Assembly: GCA_905221605.1 (NCBI GenBank)
Contig: CAJNDS010002501.1
Span: forward strand, 1,085,001-1,145,000
From: Symbiodinium natans
Taxonomy: Eukaryota > Sar > Dinophyceae > Suessiales > Symbiodiniaceae
DNA length: 60,000 nt
Direction: 5' to 3'
Positions 11,124 through 20,900 of the stretch are shown here, one piece after another. The number at the start of each line of letters is the position of its first letter. The stretch's first letter is position 1. Below the pieces are notes generated by a model. That model was given only the letters and a program-made list of their open reading frames with translations, had not been told where the DNA came from and did no database searches. A program made the translations under genes and the position numbers.

Positions 11124-11889
11124 AGGCGCCAAGCAGGCCACCGAACTTGTTCTCCTCGGGAACCTGTACTGGTCCCCTTATAGGGTTTGGGGTTTAGGGT
11201 TTAGGGTTTAGGGTTTAGGGTTTAGGGTTTAGGGTTTAGGGTTTAGGGTGTCATCCTACAAGCACCCGTCGGCTCTCAGGGGTGCCTCCTGAGAAGGTAC
11301 GAGGGCAAGGGCTCCCTGGCAAGAGATCTGGAAGCTCCTGGATGTGGGTTCAAAGAACATCAACCGCCATAGAAGGCTTTATGCATGTCAGGCCCGAACC
11401 TTGCCTAAGAAAGGAGTAGAGTAGTTTGGTTTGCCGCCTTAGACGGTGTGGAGCTGGATGAGAACGACAGCACGGCCGTTTACAATAAACCTGGCAGCAC
11501 CTGCTCTTGCGGGGCCAAGGGCTCCACCAGCACAGGTTGAATTCATCCCAAGCCCTGCGCATAGCATCTCCACCCAAATTTCCAGCACGCCCCAAACTGA
11601 ATTGCAGCTTGAAAAAACCACCGCAAAGCTAAGCCCCCAGACCCCGCCAAAGCATCGTCTAAGACAAGACAATTCCAAGGTCTCCTCTAGATCCCGCAGC
11701 TCTAAGTGTAAGGACATGTCTTCGTTGCATTCGTTGTTGGATGCCAGTCTGTGACTCCAATGCCGGGCTGGGTTTGGAACACACATTAGAGTTGCGGTGT
11801 AGGACGGAATCCCGGAAAAAGCCCTGCACAAGCCATAGAAGCTTGACTAAGTGACAGGCATTAACCAAGCCTCCTTGGAGCTGGCCTGA
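11124..11889 (+). CDS. Last four exons of an unknown gene
   Basis: Exons 11124-11184 (GAKQATELVLLGNLYWSPYR), 11280-11343 (GCLLRRYEGKGSLARDLEAP), 11443-11535 (GVELDENDSTAVYNKPGSTC, then SCGAKGSTSTG) and 11858-11889 (INQASLELA, TGA stop) join in matching phases with GT donors and AG acceptors. The donor of the first exon is the gtttgg/gtttagg of a telomere-like array, which fills the first intron. The C-terminus is polar, with a CSCGAKGS stretch of unknown meaning. I recognise no family. The phase agreement over three joins makes a real gene end likely; the upstream extent is uncertain and may reach 4.4 kb. Confidence 0.55.
11184..11249 (+). repeat. TTTAGGG array in an intron
   Basis: About nine heptamers between the exons at 11124 and 11280; its first gtttgg acts as the apparent donor. 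Confidence 0.95.
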
Positions 11890-12076
11890 GCTGCGCGATC
11901 ACTAGGCTTTGGGGCTTAGGGCTTACGGTGACTCTCACTGTCACAGTATAGGGTTTAGGGCTTAGGGTTGAGGGTTTGGGGCAGAGGCTGTGAGCACAGT
12001 TGCTCACGACGCCTGGAGCCACCACAAACCGAGAAAATCATGCATGTAGTGTCTTGTAGTCTACGAGCAAGTCTAC

Positions 12077-12298
12077 ATGGGAAACCACAATTTCATAGAA
12101 CTTCCGCGACTCAAACTCAAGCTCGGAAGCATTCTGAAACTGCACGATTCTCTCTGCAGACGTGGCTCTGCCTTTGTTGCACAACGCGAAGTCGCCTTCA
12201 AAGCCTTAGGAAAAAGGCCGGTTCTTGAGCTGCGTTTGAAAGAAATCTTCGGAGTACTGACAGGAGAGCTGAGTGCAGCCAAGGCGGTAGTGCACTAG
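12077..12298 (+). CDS. Terminal exon candidate, unknown protein
   Basis: The open frame ends at TAG 12296-12298. The best part follows the acceptor ctctctgcag (12159): RGSAFVAQREVAFKALGKRP, VLELRLKEIFGVLTGELSAA. It is helix-prone and charged. The upstream part of the frame (from 12077) may be intron. Function not recognised. Confidence 0.4.
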   Translation: MGNHNFIELPRLKLKLGSILKLHDSLCRRGSAFVAQREVAFKALGKRPVLELRLKEIFGVLTGELSAAKAVVH

Positions 12299-12407
12299 TG
12301 CACCCCTCACCAAGGAAACAGGAAGTCCTTCCCCCCAAGTCCCACCTCGCGTATCGAGAGGGGGGTTGGTTTGAAGAGATTCAGCTGCATCCTTACCTTG
12401 TCCTAAC

Positions 12408-12673
12408 CCCCTAAACCCTAAACCCTAAACCCTAAACCCTAAACCCTAAACCCTAAACCCTAAACCCTAAACCCTAAACCCTAAACCCTAAACCCTTACG
12501 CCGGCGAATGTCGGATCTCTGAGTCATCCTCAGTCATCCTGGTCCTAAAACAAAGGAGAGGCTCCTTAAAGGCAGACGCAGGCTGAAGACCCATAAGGCC
12601 CTCCCTAAACCCTAAACCCTAAACCCTAAACCCTAAACCCTAAACCCTAAACCCTAAACCCTAAACCCTAAAC
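12408..12673 (-). repeat. Two CCCTAAA arrays
   Basis: Twelve units at about 12411-12496 and about ten at 12604-12673, separated by 110 bases of unique sequence. Confidence 0.96.
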
Positions 12674-13435
12674 AAATCTCTAAGAACAGGACTTCGTGGG
12701 GCTGCAGCAGGACTATCATGGTGGGTCTGGGGTTTAGGGTTGGGGGTTTTCACTCTGCTCTCCGCGGTTCATGGTGAGTCTAGGGTTTATAATGGGGTTT
12801 ATCGGGTTTAGAATGGGGTTTATAGGGTCTATAATAATACTATAATAGGTTATGATAGGGTTGATGGAGTTTAGGGCCGGGGCGTAGCTTTCGGGTTTCC
12901 CCTTTCCCTGTGGTTCGTGGTGGGGTAATTTTTGCTGTTATGGTTTCGGGATTCCACTCTTCCCTCCTGTGGTTCATGGTGGGTTTAAGTTTTTTCGGGT
13001 TCAGGGTTTAGGGTTTAGGTTTGCGTCCCTCTCCCCCCGTGTGGTTACAATGGAGGGGGGCGGGGGGGAGTTACCATGGGTGGATCGGAGGAGGGGATGG
13101 GGGAGCGCGAGGAACGCAGACTGCGGGCGCATAGATGGGTGTTTATGCAGTCCCCTCGTTAAGCACAAGCAATGCCAGTAAGCCAAGCAGCTCACACGCA
13201 ATGCCCCAAAACAAGCAAACCCCAAAACCCCAAAGCCCCAAAACCCTAAACCTTAAAGCCCTTAAAGCCCTAAAAGCCCTAAAGCCCTAAAGCCCTAAAA
13301 CCCCTAGAACCCTTACTACCCTCAATCCCTTTAACCCCCCCCCCCCCAAAAAAAAAAAAAAAAAATCGATTGAGAGCCCCGCGAAGTTCTTTGCGGCTCG
13401 AAGTTCTGAATTCTTCCCACACCTTTCCCGGTGAA

Positions 13436-13486
13436 ATGTTTGCCGCACTGTTTGCCCTCGTGGGGTCCATGGCGCTCCCAGTCCAG
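13436..13486 (+). CDS. Copy A exon 1, signal peptide
   Basis: Starts at ATG 13436 and reads MFAALFALVGSMALPVQ before a GC donor (gccacg). Copy B has the same block (FALVGSMALQTQ) ending at the same place with a GC donor, but its sequence before the block differs and lacks the ATG. The hydrophobic run is the likely ER signal of a plastid-targeted protein. Confidence 0.55.
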
Positions 13487-16400
13487 GCCACGTGGGGTTG
13501 TGGGCGTTGTGGGGGTTGTAGGGGTTTAGGGCTTGGGGTTGAGTGTTGAGGTTTTGGGGGCCGAGTGTGGTAGCCTGGTGATGTTCTTCCTGAGTCTCCA
13601 AGGGCTGGTGTTCCGCGTTCCGGCCATACAAGTTGGCCATAGGCACGCAAGTTCTTCATTTCTTCAGAAGTGGTTGGGGAGGGAGGGGCTGGGGGTCTGT
13701 GAAGGTCCAGAGGTAGAGAGATGGACAGTTTTGGGCGGTTTAGGGTTCAGATTTCTTTTTGAGTTTTGGCGGGTTGAATTGCGGTTGAATGTCACAGGGC
13801 ACGAGCATTGGAGATATAATCTTTGTCAAACTTCCAGGTTGTGTATACACATATATATATATATATATGTATATGTATACATAAATATGTGTATATATAT
13901 ATATATGTATATATACATATATAAATAGGTCGTGGGTTGAACGTTGCAAGGGCTTCTGGCCCCTAGCCCACCAAGCGCCAGGCCTTCGTCGTGCCTTCTT
14001 CGCAGCCGTCACTCCCCGTTTCAAGGCGTGTGGGGACGCCGGGGGGCATCTGCAGACTTCCCCCAAGTTTTCAAAGGAAGCCCCCAAATACCACCCGCCA
14101 ACCCGGATACCCAACACAAAACAACCATCCGCCCTCCCCAAGCCTACAATTTCCTTGCATGACGATTCCTTGGACTGGGGGGGTTGTCTCTTTGGTGCTT
14201 TGCGTGCCTTGAATCTGCATGCCTGAAACGCCTTTTGAAATGCCCGCGCCGCAGCGTTGGGCTGTTGGGGGGCCTGTAGTCCTTACATTGGAGCCTGAAG
14301 GGCCTTGGAAGCCGGAAAGGTCGGCACTTGGTGTGCCTCTGGTTGCCAGCGTCCGTTGATTTCAGGCTTCACTCCAACAAGACTGCGTGGGACAACGAGA
14401 TTCTGGAGCGAGGCGGGTGCCCGACTTTTGCATCGACTTGCTTTGTTGCGACTCCCGCTGAAGTAGTCGCCCCAGTCGCCCCTGGATCCAGGCTCAGTGC
14501 TCGCGCTGGCTACAGCCACCGTGGTGGCGGCGGGCGAAGGGTTGAGTGACTGGCGAGTCTGCGCGGAGGCTTTTCGATGGTTTCAACGGGGTTTCATGAA
14601 GCAGGCATTTTGGGAACTGGGACTTATGGCTGAATATTGATGAACTTTGATGCAGCTTTGGCCAAACAAGAATCCATCACCATCACCCATGACAGCTTCC
14701 TTGGCATTCTCCTGCCGTGACAGATCAGCTCGTCACGCCGTCGCGTCGCACGCCGCGCGACGGAGGCAAGAGCTCCTGTGCTTCTTGGGGTATCCGTGCG
14801 TGTTTTTTGCAACTCCGGGATCCAGGAGAGTTGCACTGATTGGTAAACCCTCGCAGGGCAGAAGGGAACCAGACGGCAGGACTGAACCACTCAAAAATGC
14901 CTGTGACAGAGGAGCCTCGGAGCTTCATGGATGCAGCTGCCGGCAGCCCAGTGTGATTTCGCTGTTGCTTGCTAGCGCCGCTCAAGAGCGGCAGAAGGAG
15001 GTTTAGGGTTTAGGGTTTAGGGTTTAGGGTTGAGGGTTGAGGGTTTAGGGTTTAGGGTTTAGGGTTGTGGGCTTCCCCGTCGGCCTTTGGAGGGTGCACA
15101 ACCTACTCCGAAGACCACTTGGTACTTCCAAGCGGCTGCGAAAGTGCCCTTAACCCCAACGCCCCGACTATCACCTACCCATACCAAGATGGGTATTTCC
15201 CAAAAATAGGGGTACATACCCCTTTTTTCTACCCCAAACAGAATAGAATCCCCGTAAAGGGACCCTCAGGTACCAGCCACCACATCCAACGATAAACGCG
15301 AGCCCTGAACCCTGAAACCGAAGCTACACACCCTCACCTGCCTTCTTCTTGTAGGCTTCCCATGGCCGCCGTAGCGCCATGAAGTTCGTCGCTGCGGGCG
15401 CCGCTGTTGGCGGCTCATGTTGGTTGAAGGTTTCTGGGGCCGTAGTCCATGGGGTTTCCAGGTCTGCGGAGTGAGGGGACAAGGGGGGGAGGAGGGGAGG
15501 GGGGGGGAGCTTGAGGATTCAGGGATTTGCCGGTTTAGCCGAGCTGAGGGGGATGTTCAGGGTTTGCGGGGGTTGCTGAGGAGTCTTAGGGCCATGTGAA
15601 GTCCCACTTCTGGGTGGGTTGCTTATTATAGCATTATCTTAAGGTTCGGCAAAAAAATACACAGACATTCTAGCAACCCGGTATACCGGTACATGAAGCG
15701 CTGAGCACCCCTCCCTGCAATGCAGAAGCAGCAGTCCGCTCCAAAACCTTCGAAGCTATATAGTTTAGGGTTTAGGGTTCAGGGTTTAGCCCAAGGCAAA
15801 ATGCAAGCTGTCGCGAGATTCGTAAGGTCGCACCCTTTGCTGCCTCCGCGGAGACTGACTGTTCCGAGTGTGTGCCGCCCTAAGCCTCTGAATCTGCTGA
15901 GAGACACATTGAGGCCGCAGTGGTTCGGGATCTGAGCTGACATGAAGTGGGCCATTTGTTTCTGAGGGTGGAAATGAGTAAGAGAGAAAGCAAGCACCCT
16001 GTCATTGGAAGTGCCTTGCTTTGCTAGCGAACGAAACAAGGGGAATGGGCAAATAAGTAATAGCATCGCGATGAGGGAAAGAACGAGAGAGAGAGAGAGA
16101 GAACGCGAGAGAGCGGGAGAGCGAGAGAGTGAGAGAGCCACGACGATGACAACACTGGGAAGTTGAAGAACGACGTAACGATTGAAAAGCGCGCTGAACA
16201 CCGTCATGGAAGACAAAGTCGTATGCTTCGAGTTGTGGGCGCATGCGTGCCACTGCACATGGAGGAGGAGGGCAAACTCCTGAGGATCCATTCACCAACG
16301 TAGGACGAGGACGTTTCGAGGTGGAGGAATGGTTTTGTCAGAGGTGTTGCCCTGCAGTCCACGGAGAACGGCGAAGTTGCTGGGTTGACAGCTGTTACAG

Positions 16401-19400
16401 AGACAGCCCTCACATACTATCACATGCACGCCGGGCGAGCTGCTTTTCACGCCACGAACGAGATGTTATTTGGTAGATATTGCTAGCGACGCCTCACCAG
16501 AGGATCAGGCGCAATAAAGCTTGGAGCCGTGGACAAGAAGAAAGAGACGTGAGAGACGTGAGAGACGTGAGAGACGTGAGAGACGTGAGAGACGTGAGAC
16601 ATGAGGTACAAGGTTGCTAAATCACCAGCAGTCACGCGTGGACACCTCTCGTCGGTTGGAAGCTCCGAGCTGCATCCTGCAGCGATTTCCTGCGCGGTCG
16701 CTTTTCTGACTCCCTCAAGTCGATCAACTGTACGAGTGTCGAGTCAAGCCCTCCGACAATCTCTGCACACAAGGAAGCGAATAGCCTTGCCTCAAACTTG
16801 AAGCCGCCAACCCGAAGGCCCGCTAACCGAAAACTAAATCCAGCCTGCTTGCGAGACGGGATCTGGGCTGCTGCCCTGCGTGGAAGCTCAGTGATTTGAT
16901 GGTGTCCTACTGTTTGCTGAAGACCCCAAAAAACAAGCATGGTTCTTCCTTATAAGAAGGATTCAACAGAGAGAAGGGCGTGGGTCAAGCTGTCCCGAAA
17001 CTTTCAGGGGTTCTTAGAACAAGGTTCTACTTGTTTGGGGTCACGTAGGCGTCGGTCGCTTGCAGCTCCTCGCAGACCACTGTAGCTGTGCCACAGAGTT
17101 TGGGGTATACAAGGGGTGCCCCGTTTTGGGACATATCCGTGTCGTTGATGTCGAAAGGAATGGGCGCTTCTGGCAGTGCTAAGATTGCTGTGGGGAGAAG
17201 CACGAAGTGACCGACGGAAGGAATTCCAGATCTGACAACATCTGATGTTGATGTTGGATACACATAGTTAATCATAGTTACATAGTTAATCATAGTTAAT
17301 CATAGTTAATCATAGTTACATAAGTTGATTCCTTGGGCCATGTCTTTGCACTGGTGTTACCACAATCTACCCCAAGATCTGCATGGCAGGTCCTCCTAAG
17401 GAACATACCTGGCCATGCAGTTGGGTTTCGGGTTTAGGGTTTAGGGTTTAGGGTTTAGGGTTTAGGGTTTAGGGGGAGTGCTGCAGGCGTGGTGTGCGCA
17501 GGCAGCGGTCAGTATCGCCTGCTCAATTCTCAGTTGCCTCGGGGGGCTTCCAACCCTAAGCCCTAAGCCCGCAAAACCCAAAGAAACCCAAACTGGTTCA
17601 AGGAATTTTGCTACCTTAGGACCTTTCCTAACCTTACAGCCGCCGTGTGCAAAAGACCCCCAAATTTAGGTATTTTATCGGGGTTTTCGTGCACTCACTT
17701 CGTTCACTTACAAAACCCCCATAAAATATACTAAATTTAGGACTTTTGGTACGTCCTTAGGGATGAGTCTATGAACTGGCCCGTGTACCCCCTTAATAAT
17801 AGTTTAGGGTTCAGGGTTCAGGGTTCAGGGTTCAGGGTTCAGGGTTTAGGGTTTAGGGTTTAGGAAACAGTTCGACTCACTGCTTTTCCCCTACACAGCT
17901 TGGCTTTACGAGCATCAGGGGCTGCAGCTTGCGGCTGTGGAATCCCAAGGTTTAGGGAGGCCGACTCATGGCCAGGAGCCCTGTAACAAAGGGGCCGAAA
18001 CATTGGAGATGGTTTTTGGGAGAGATGATTATCTATTGTTCTAGGGACGATGAGGGGATACGATTCGTTATTATTCCGAGCCATTTCGTATGCTTCTAAC
18101 GCCCGGAAGCCCCGCAGACTCGAAGACCCCATCCTCTCAGTCCTCTCTCACTGGAAGTGGGTGCCGAAAGAAACCCTGTTTAGTCTGGTTTGGGGCACTG
18201 AGACTTCCATAGCAGTACTGCAAATGGACCCGATTGGGAGGGGGGGGCGCCCGGTTTCTGTTTCCGAGGTCGGGAACGAAGTCTGGGAGCGGGGTCCTTA
18301 GAATGGTGCCCCTTCCTCCAGCCTTGGGGTACGCCGTAGGGCTTCAGCTAGAGGCTTCTGAAGGGGTCGGGGGGGTTTTCGGGTATAGAATCCCTGGGAA
18401 CCTACTCCCCATGAACTCCGCCCCCCCCTTCCCTTAAGAACCCTCGAACTCAGGTTGAGGGTTTAGGGTTGAGGGTGGAGGGCCCTAAACACTAAACCAG
18501 AAAAACCCTTTGAAGCACTCCAGGGGTTTCTGGGTTTGCACGAGTCGCCCCAACCCGGGCTGCCAAGTGGTGGATTCAGGTTTGCCTGCTCCAACCTTAC
18601 ACCCTATAAACCCTGTAAACCCTGTAAACCCTGTAGACCCTAAGCCCTATAACCTATAAACCCCAGAAACCCTGAACGCTTGTCCGTGCTGTCTCTTGCA
18701 GCATTGTCATTCGACATGTTGGTGTAGGACAGTGTCATACGCTTAACCTGATGCAGCAAGATGCCCAAATTGGGGGGGCAGGGCGGGGTGCGGGTGGGGA
18801 AACCCTAAATCCTAAACCCTAAACCCTGGGGGGGGGGTTGTGAGTTTAGGGTTTGGTGGGGGGGGGGGGGGGGGGGGGGGGGGGGGTGGAGGATGCTGGG
18901 CAGGTTGGGCCTTTTCACGGTTTTCAGGTCTTGAACTGAAGGGGCGGGGGGGGCAGGGCAAAGAAATGCCACGTAAAGCAGAGCCTAGCCGGAATCAAGC
19001 GAGAAAAGCCGAGCTTGAGATGGAGAAGCAGTGTGTGCAGAGTTTGCTTCCAACCCACCGGATTTTAGAGCCCCAGACAAAGCAGCCGACGCAGGCAAAG
19101 TCACAAAATCGGGCCCAGGGAAGCAAGGATACACAGCTCGTGTTTTTGAAGCATGCGCCTTGGCACTTTCCTCACGTCCTCCAGCAGTCGCCTCCTCCTT
19201 GGCCACTTCCACAGCAACAATCAGGGGAAGGTTGAAGAGACAATGTGTCTACGCCGGCTACACCTGACCTAGCAGCACGACTTCAATGTAGCCACATGCA
19301 CTGTCCCTCTTCAATTTCCCGTTGATTGGGAGTGTGCATGCGGAGGTGTGCACGCAATATGAAAGGGCCGAGTACAAGTGCCAGGGCCGAACAGGCTAGC

Positions 19401-20149
19401 AGCGGCTTTATTTCCTTATGAGGGCTGACCAGAGGACACGGGAATTTGACAGGTATCCAGGCAACCAAATTAAACCCTTAAACCCTGAAACCCTTTAACC
19501 CTTTAACCCTTTAACCTTAAACCCTAAAGGGTTTTTTTAACCCTTTAACCCTGAAACCCTTTAACCCTTAAACCCTACACCCTGGGCCCTGGTCCCGAAC
19601 AAGCTCCGACTCGAACCTGTGCAGGCAAGCGGCAGTACCGCACCTGCTTGGGCCTCGAAGATATGACGGGGTTCAGGGATTCGGTTTCGGGGTCGTAGGG
19701 GTCGTTTCAAGATCAAAGTTTCAAGAGATTTTTTGAGGCTCAGGCTTTAAGGAGGAACAAACAACTGAAGCAAAGAGTTCATGTCCAAAGACCACCAGAG
19801 TGCATCAGACTTTTTCTGGGCACAGGCCTGAGCGCGTTGCAGCGGGGGGAGGGTTTGAATCAGAAGATGCAGGTCAGCTCCCGAACGCTGAGCTTGGCGG
19901 CTATGGGCATGCTATTTGTCAAGAGGGTTTTTTGGAAGCCTCCAGGAAGCCCTAGCTAAATGTCAGCAACTTGATATTCGCGACTTCCGAGGCCCCGGCT
20001 GCAACGGCGAGGGGGAGACGGTCTGCCAATGCCGTAAATGCCGCGGCACCGAGAAACGAGAGATTCGCTTAGGTGAAGCTGTGGTGCGTTTGGGAGATCC
20101 AATTAGACCGGCTCCTAGAGCCTCCAACAAGCCCGAAAAAAACCACTGA
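13436..20149 (+). CDS. PSA2-like plastid DnaJ-type zinc-finger protein, copy A (C-terminally shortened)
   Basis: Probable photosystem-assembly factor of the plastid. Exons read: 13436-13486 (MFAALFALVGSMALPVQ, signal peptide), 13982-14025 (AFVVPSSQPSLPVS), 14366-14412 (LHSNKTAWDNEILER), 14492-14540 (SVLALATATVVAAGE, second hydrophobic stretch), 14724-14765 (arginine-rich), 14912-14942, 15827-15871 (ends CSEC), 16856-16877 (TGSGLLP), 17487-17545 (CVVCAGSGQYRLL), 19625-19645 (KRQYRT), 19992-20149 (CPGCNGEG, then CQCRKCRGT). Joined exons rebuild four CxxCxGxG-like fingers, two of them split by introns. The last finger has a two-residue insertion relative to copy B. After it the frame runs to TGA at 20147 without the KGLMRDP-type C-terminus of copy B. 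Most donors are GC. The order and spacing of fingers match plant PSA2; BSD2 or LQY1 relatives are alternatives. The join between the 17.5 and 19.6 kb exons is not settled in phase. Confidence 0.72.
13845..13925. repeat. TA/TATG microsatellite
   Basis: Alternating tatata and tatgtata runs inside the first intron of copy A. Confidence 0.95.
15001..15066 (+). repeat. TTTAGGG array
   Basis: Heptamers with a few TTGAGGG variants, in an intron of copy A. Confidence 0.95.
15827..17545 (+). CDS. Copy A exons encoding zinc fingers 1 and 2
   Basis: Exon 15827-15871 ends in CSEC with a GT donor. Exon 16856-16877 gives TGSGLLP and one base (GC donor). Exon 17487-17545 gives the rest of the next Cys, then VVCAGSGQYRLLNSQLP. 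Spliced, they read CSECTGSG-LLP-CVVCAGSG, two complete CxxCxGxG units. Introns split finger 1 after its second Cys and finger 2 inside its first Cys codon. Copy B splits at exactly the same points. Confidence 0.75.
16543..16600 (+). repeat. 9-base minisatellite (gacgtgaga)
   Basis: About six perfect units of gacgtgaga in an intron of copy A. A GA-rich run lies at 16085-16135. Confidence 0.92.
17262..17325 (+). repeat. catagttaat tandem repeat
   Basis: Several units of catagttaat and catagttacatagttaat in an intron of copy A. Confidence 0.9.
17660..17742. mobile_element. Hairpin element in a copy A intron
   Basis: Left arm caaatttaggtattttatcg, right arm ends ataaaatatactaaatttagg; arms of about 33 bases with few mismatches around a short loop (cactcacttcgttcac). 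Non-autonomous-looking. Confidence 0.6.
17800..17862 (+). repeat. TTCAGGG/TTTAGGG array
   Basis: Five TTCAGGG variant units followed by TTTAGGG units. Confidence 0.93.
18858..18886. repeat. Run of 29 G
   Basis: Uninterrupted G homopolymer beside a TTTAGGG fragment; length may be a sequencing approximation. Confidence 0.85.
19992..20149 (+). CDS. Copy A exon with last finger pair and divergent tail
   Basis: The acceptor is cttccgag. With the T left by the preceding exon, the reading is CPGCNGEGETVCQCRKCRGT and continues to a stop at 20147-20149. Relative to copy B, six bases (Cys-Arg) are inserted in the last finger, yet a CxxC pair (CRKC) remains. The 30-residue tail after it is basic and unlike copy B, so an unseen donor or a lost splice site is possible. 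Confidence 0.6.
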
Positions 20150-20158
20150 GGTCATGTG

Positions 20159-20256
20159 TGCAACGGCTTGGGCTGCCAACAATGCGGCGGAACTCGCTGA
20201 GGTGACCGCCTGCAGAAAATGCAGCGGAACTCGCTGAGTTGACCGCCTGAGAGCAA
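20159..20256 (+). pseudogene. Degenerate repeats of the last zinc-finger exon downstream of copy A
   Basis: Just after the copy A stop there is a second version of the finger exon (tgcaacggcttgggctgcc, then caatgcggcggaactcgctg) lacking nine bases between the two halves. A third half-copy follows (aaaatgcagcggaactcgctg). Both end in gctgaggtgaccgcc or gctgagttgaccgcc, so the last half is an imperfect tandem duplication of about 36 bases. In the finger frame a TGA follows each half. They look like failed exon duplications, though the first stays open in another frame. Confidence 0.5.
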
Positions 20257-20522
20257 ACCTTATCAACTTTCCAGGCAAATCATCTGATTCCGCTCAATTT
20301 GAACTGAGATTTTCTGTAACCGTGCGACGCCCTGCGCCGTCGTTCCATTTGTTTCTGACATTGCGCAGCTGTTTTCAAAAGATTGGAGAAAAGGCAGGTT
20401 CCTCAGCTGGGTTTCGGCGATCTCAAAGACCTGAGTGCCGGTTGCTTCAGAGTATTCGGGGGGGCGGGGAGGGGGGGGGGGGTAGTTGCATGGCTATGAA
20501 GGAAGCTACCATGGACACACTC

Positions 20523-20630
20523 GCACACACACACACACATATACATACATATACATATATATAGATATACATATTCATTTATGTATTCATATGTTTTGTC
20601 CTCCAACCCCCCCCCCCCCCCACCCCCGCA
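20523..20630. repeat. CA and TACATA microsatellite plus C run
   Basis: cacacacacacac, then atacatatacatat, then a C run at about 20607-20620, just upstream of copy B. Confidence 0.9.
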
Positions 20631-20900
20631 TCATTAAACCATCCATGATGTATGACATTCCTGCTTTCGCTCCCCAGAGCTTCACGTACTTGGGCTGCAT
20701 GTCCCCAAGCCAGCAACCCCGAGCAACAAGAAGTTGTTCCCGCCCGTTCTTTGTCCTTATGTAAGGGGAGGGTGCGTGGGATACACTGCAGCTCTTCCAA
20801 AGACATGCGTGCCCTGGACCCTGAGTCGTTGAGTCATTCTGAAAGCCCTACAAAGCACTGTCAAGCCAACCCCCTGATCCAACCGTAATCCCTAGCGTAG

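Noticed and set aside
13740-14141. A 133-codon minus frame over the TA microsatellite
   Set aside because: Overlaps copy A exon 13982-14025 on the plus strand; half of it is microsatellite.
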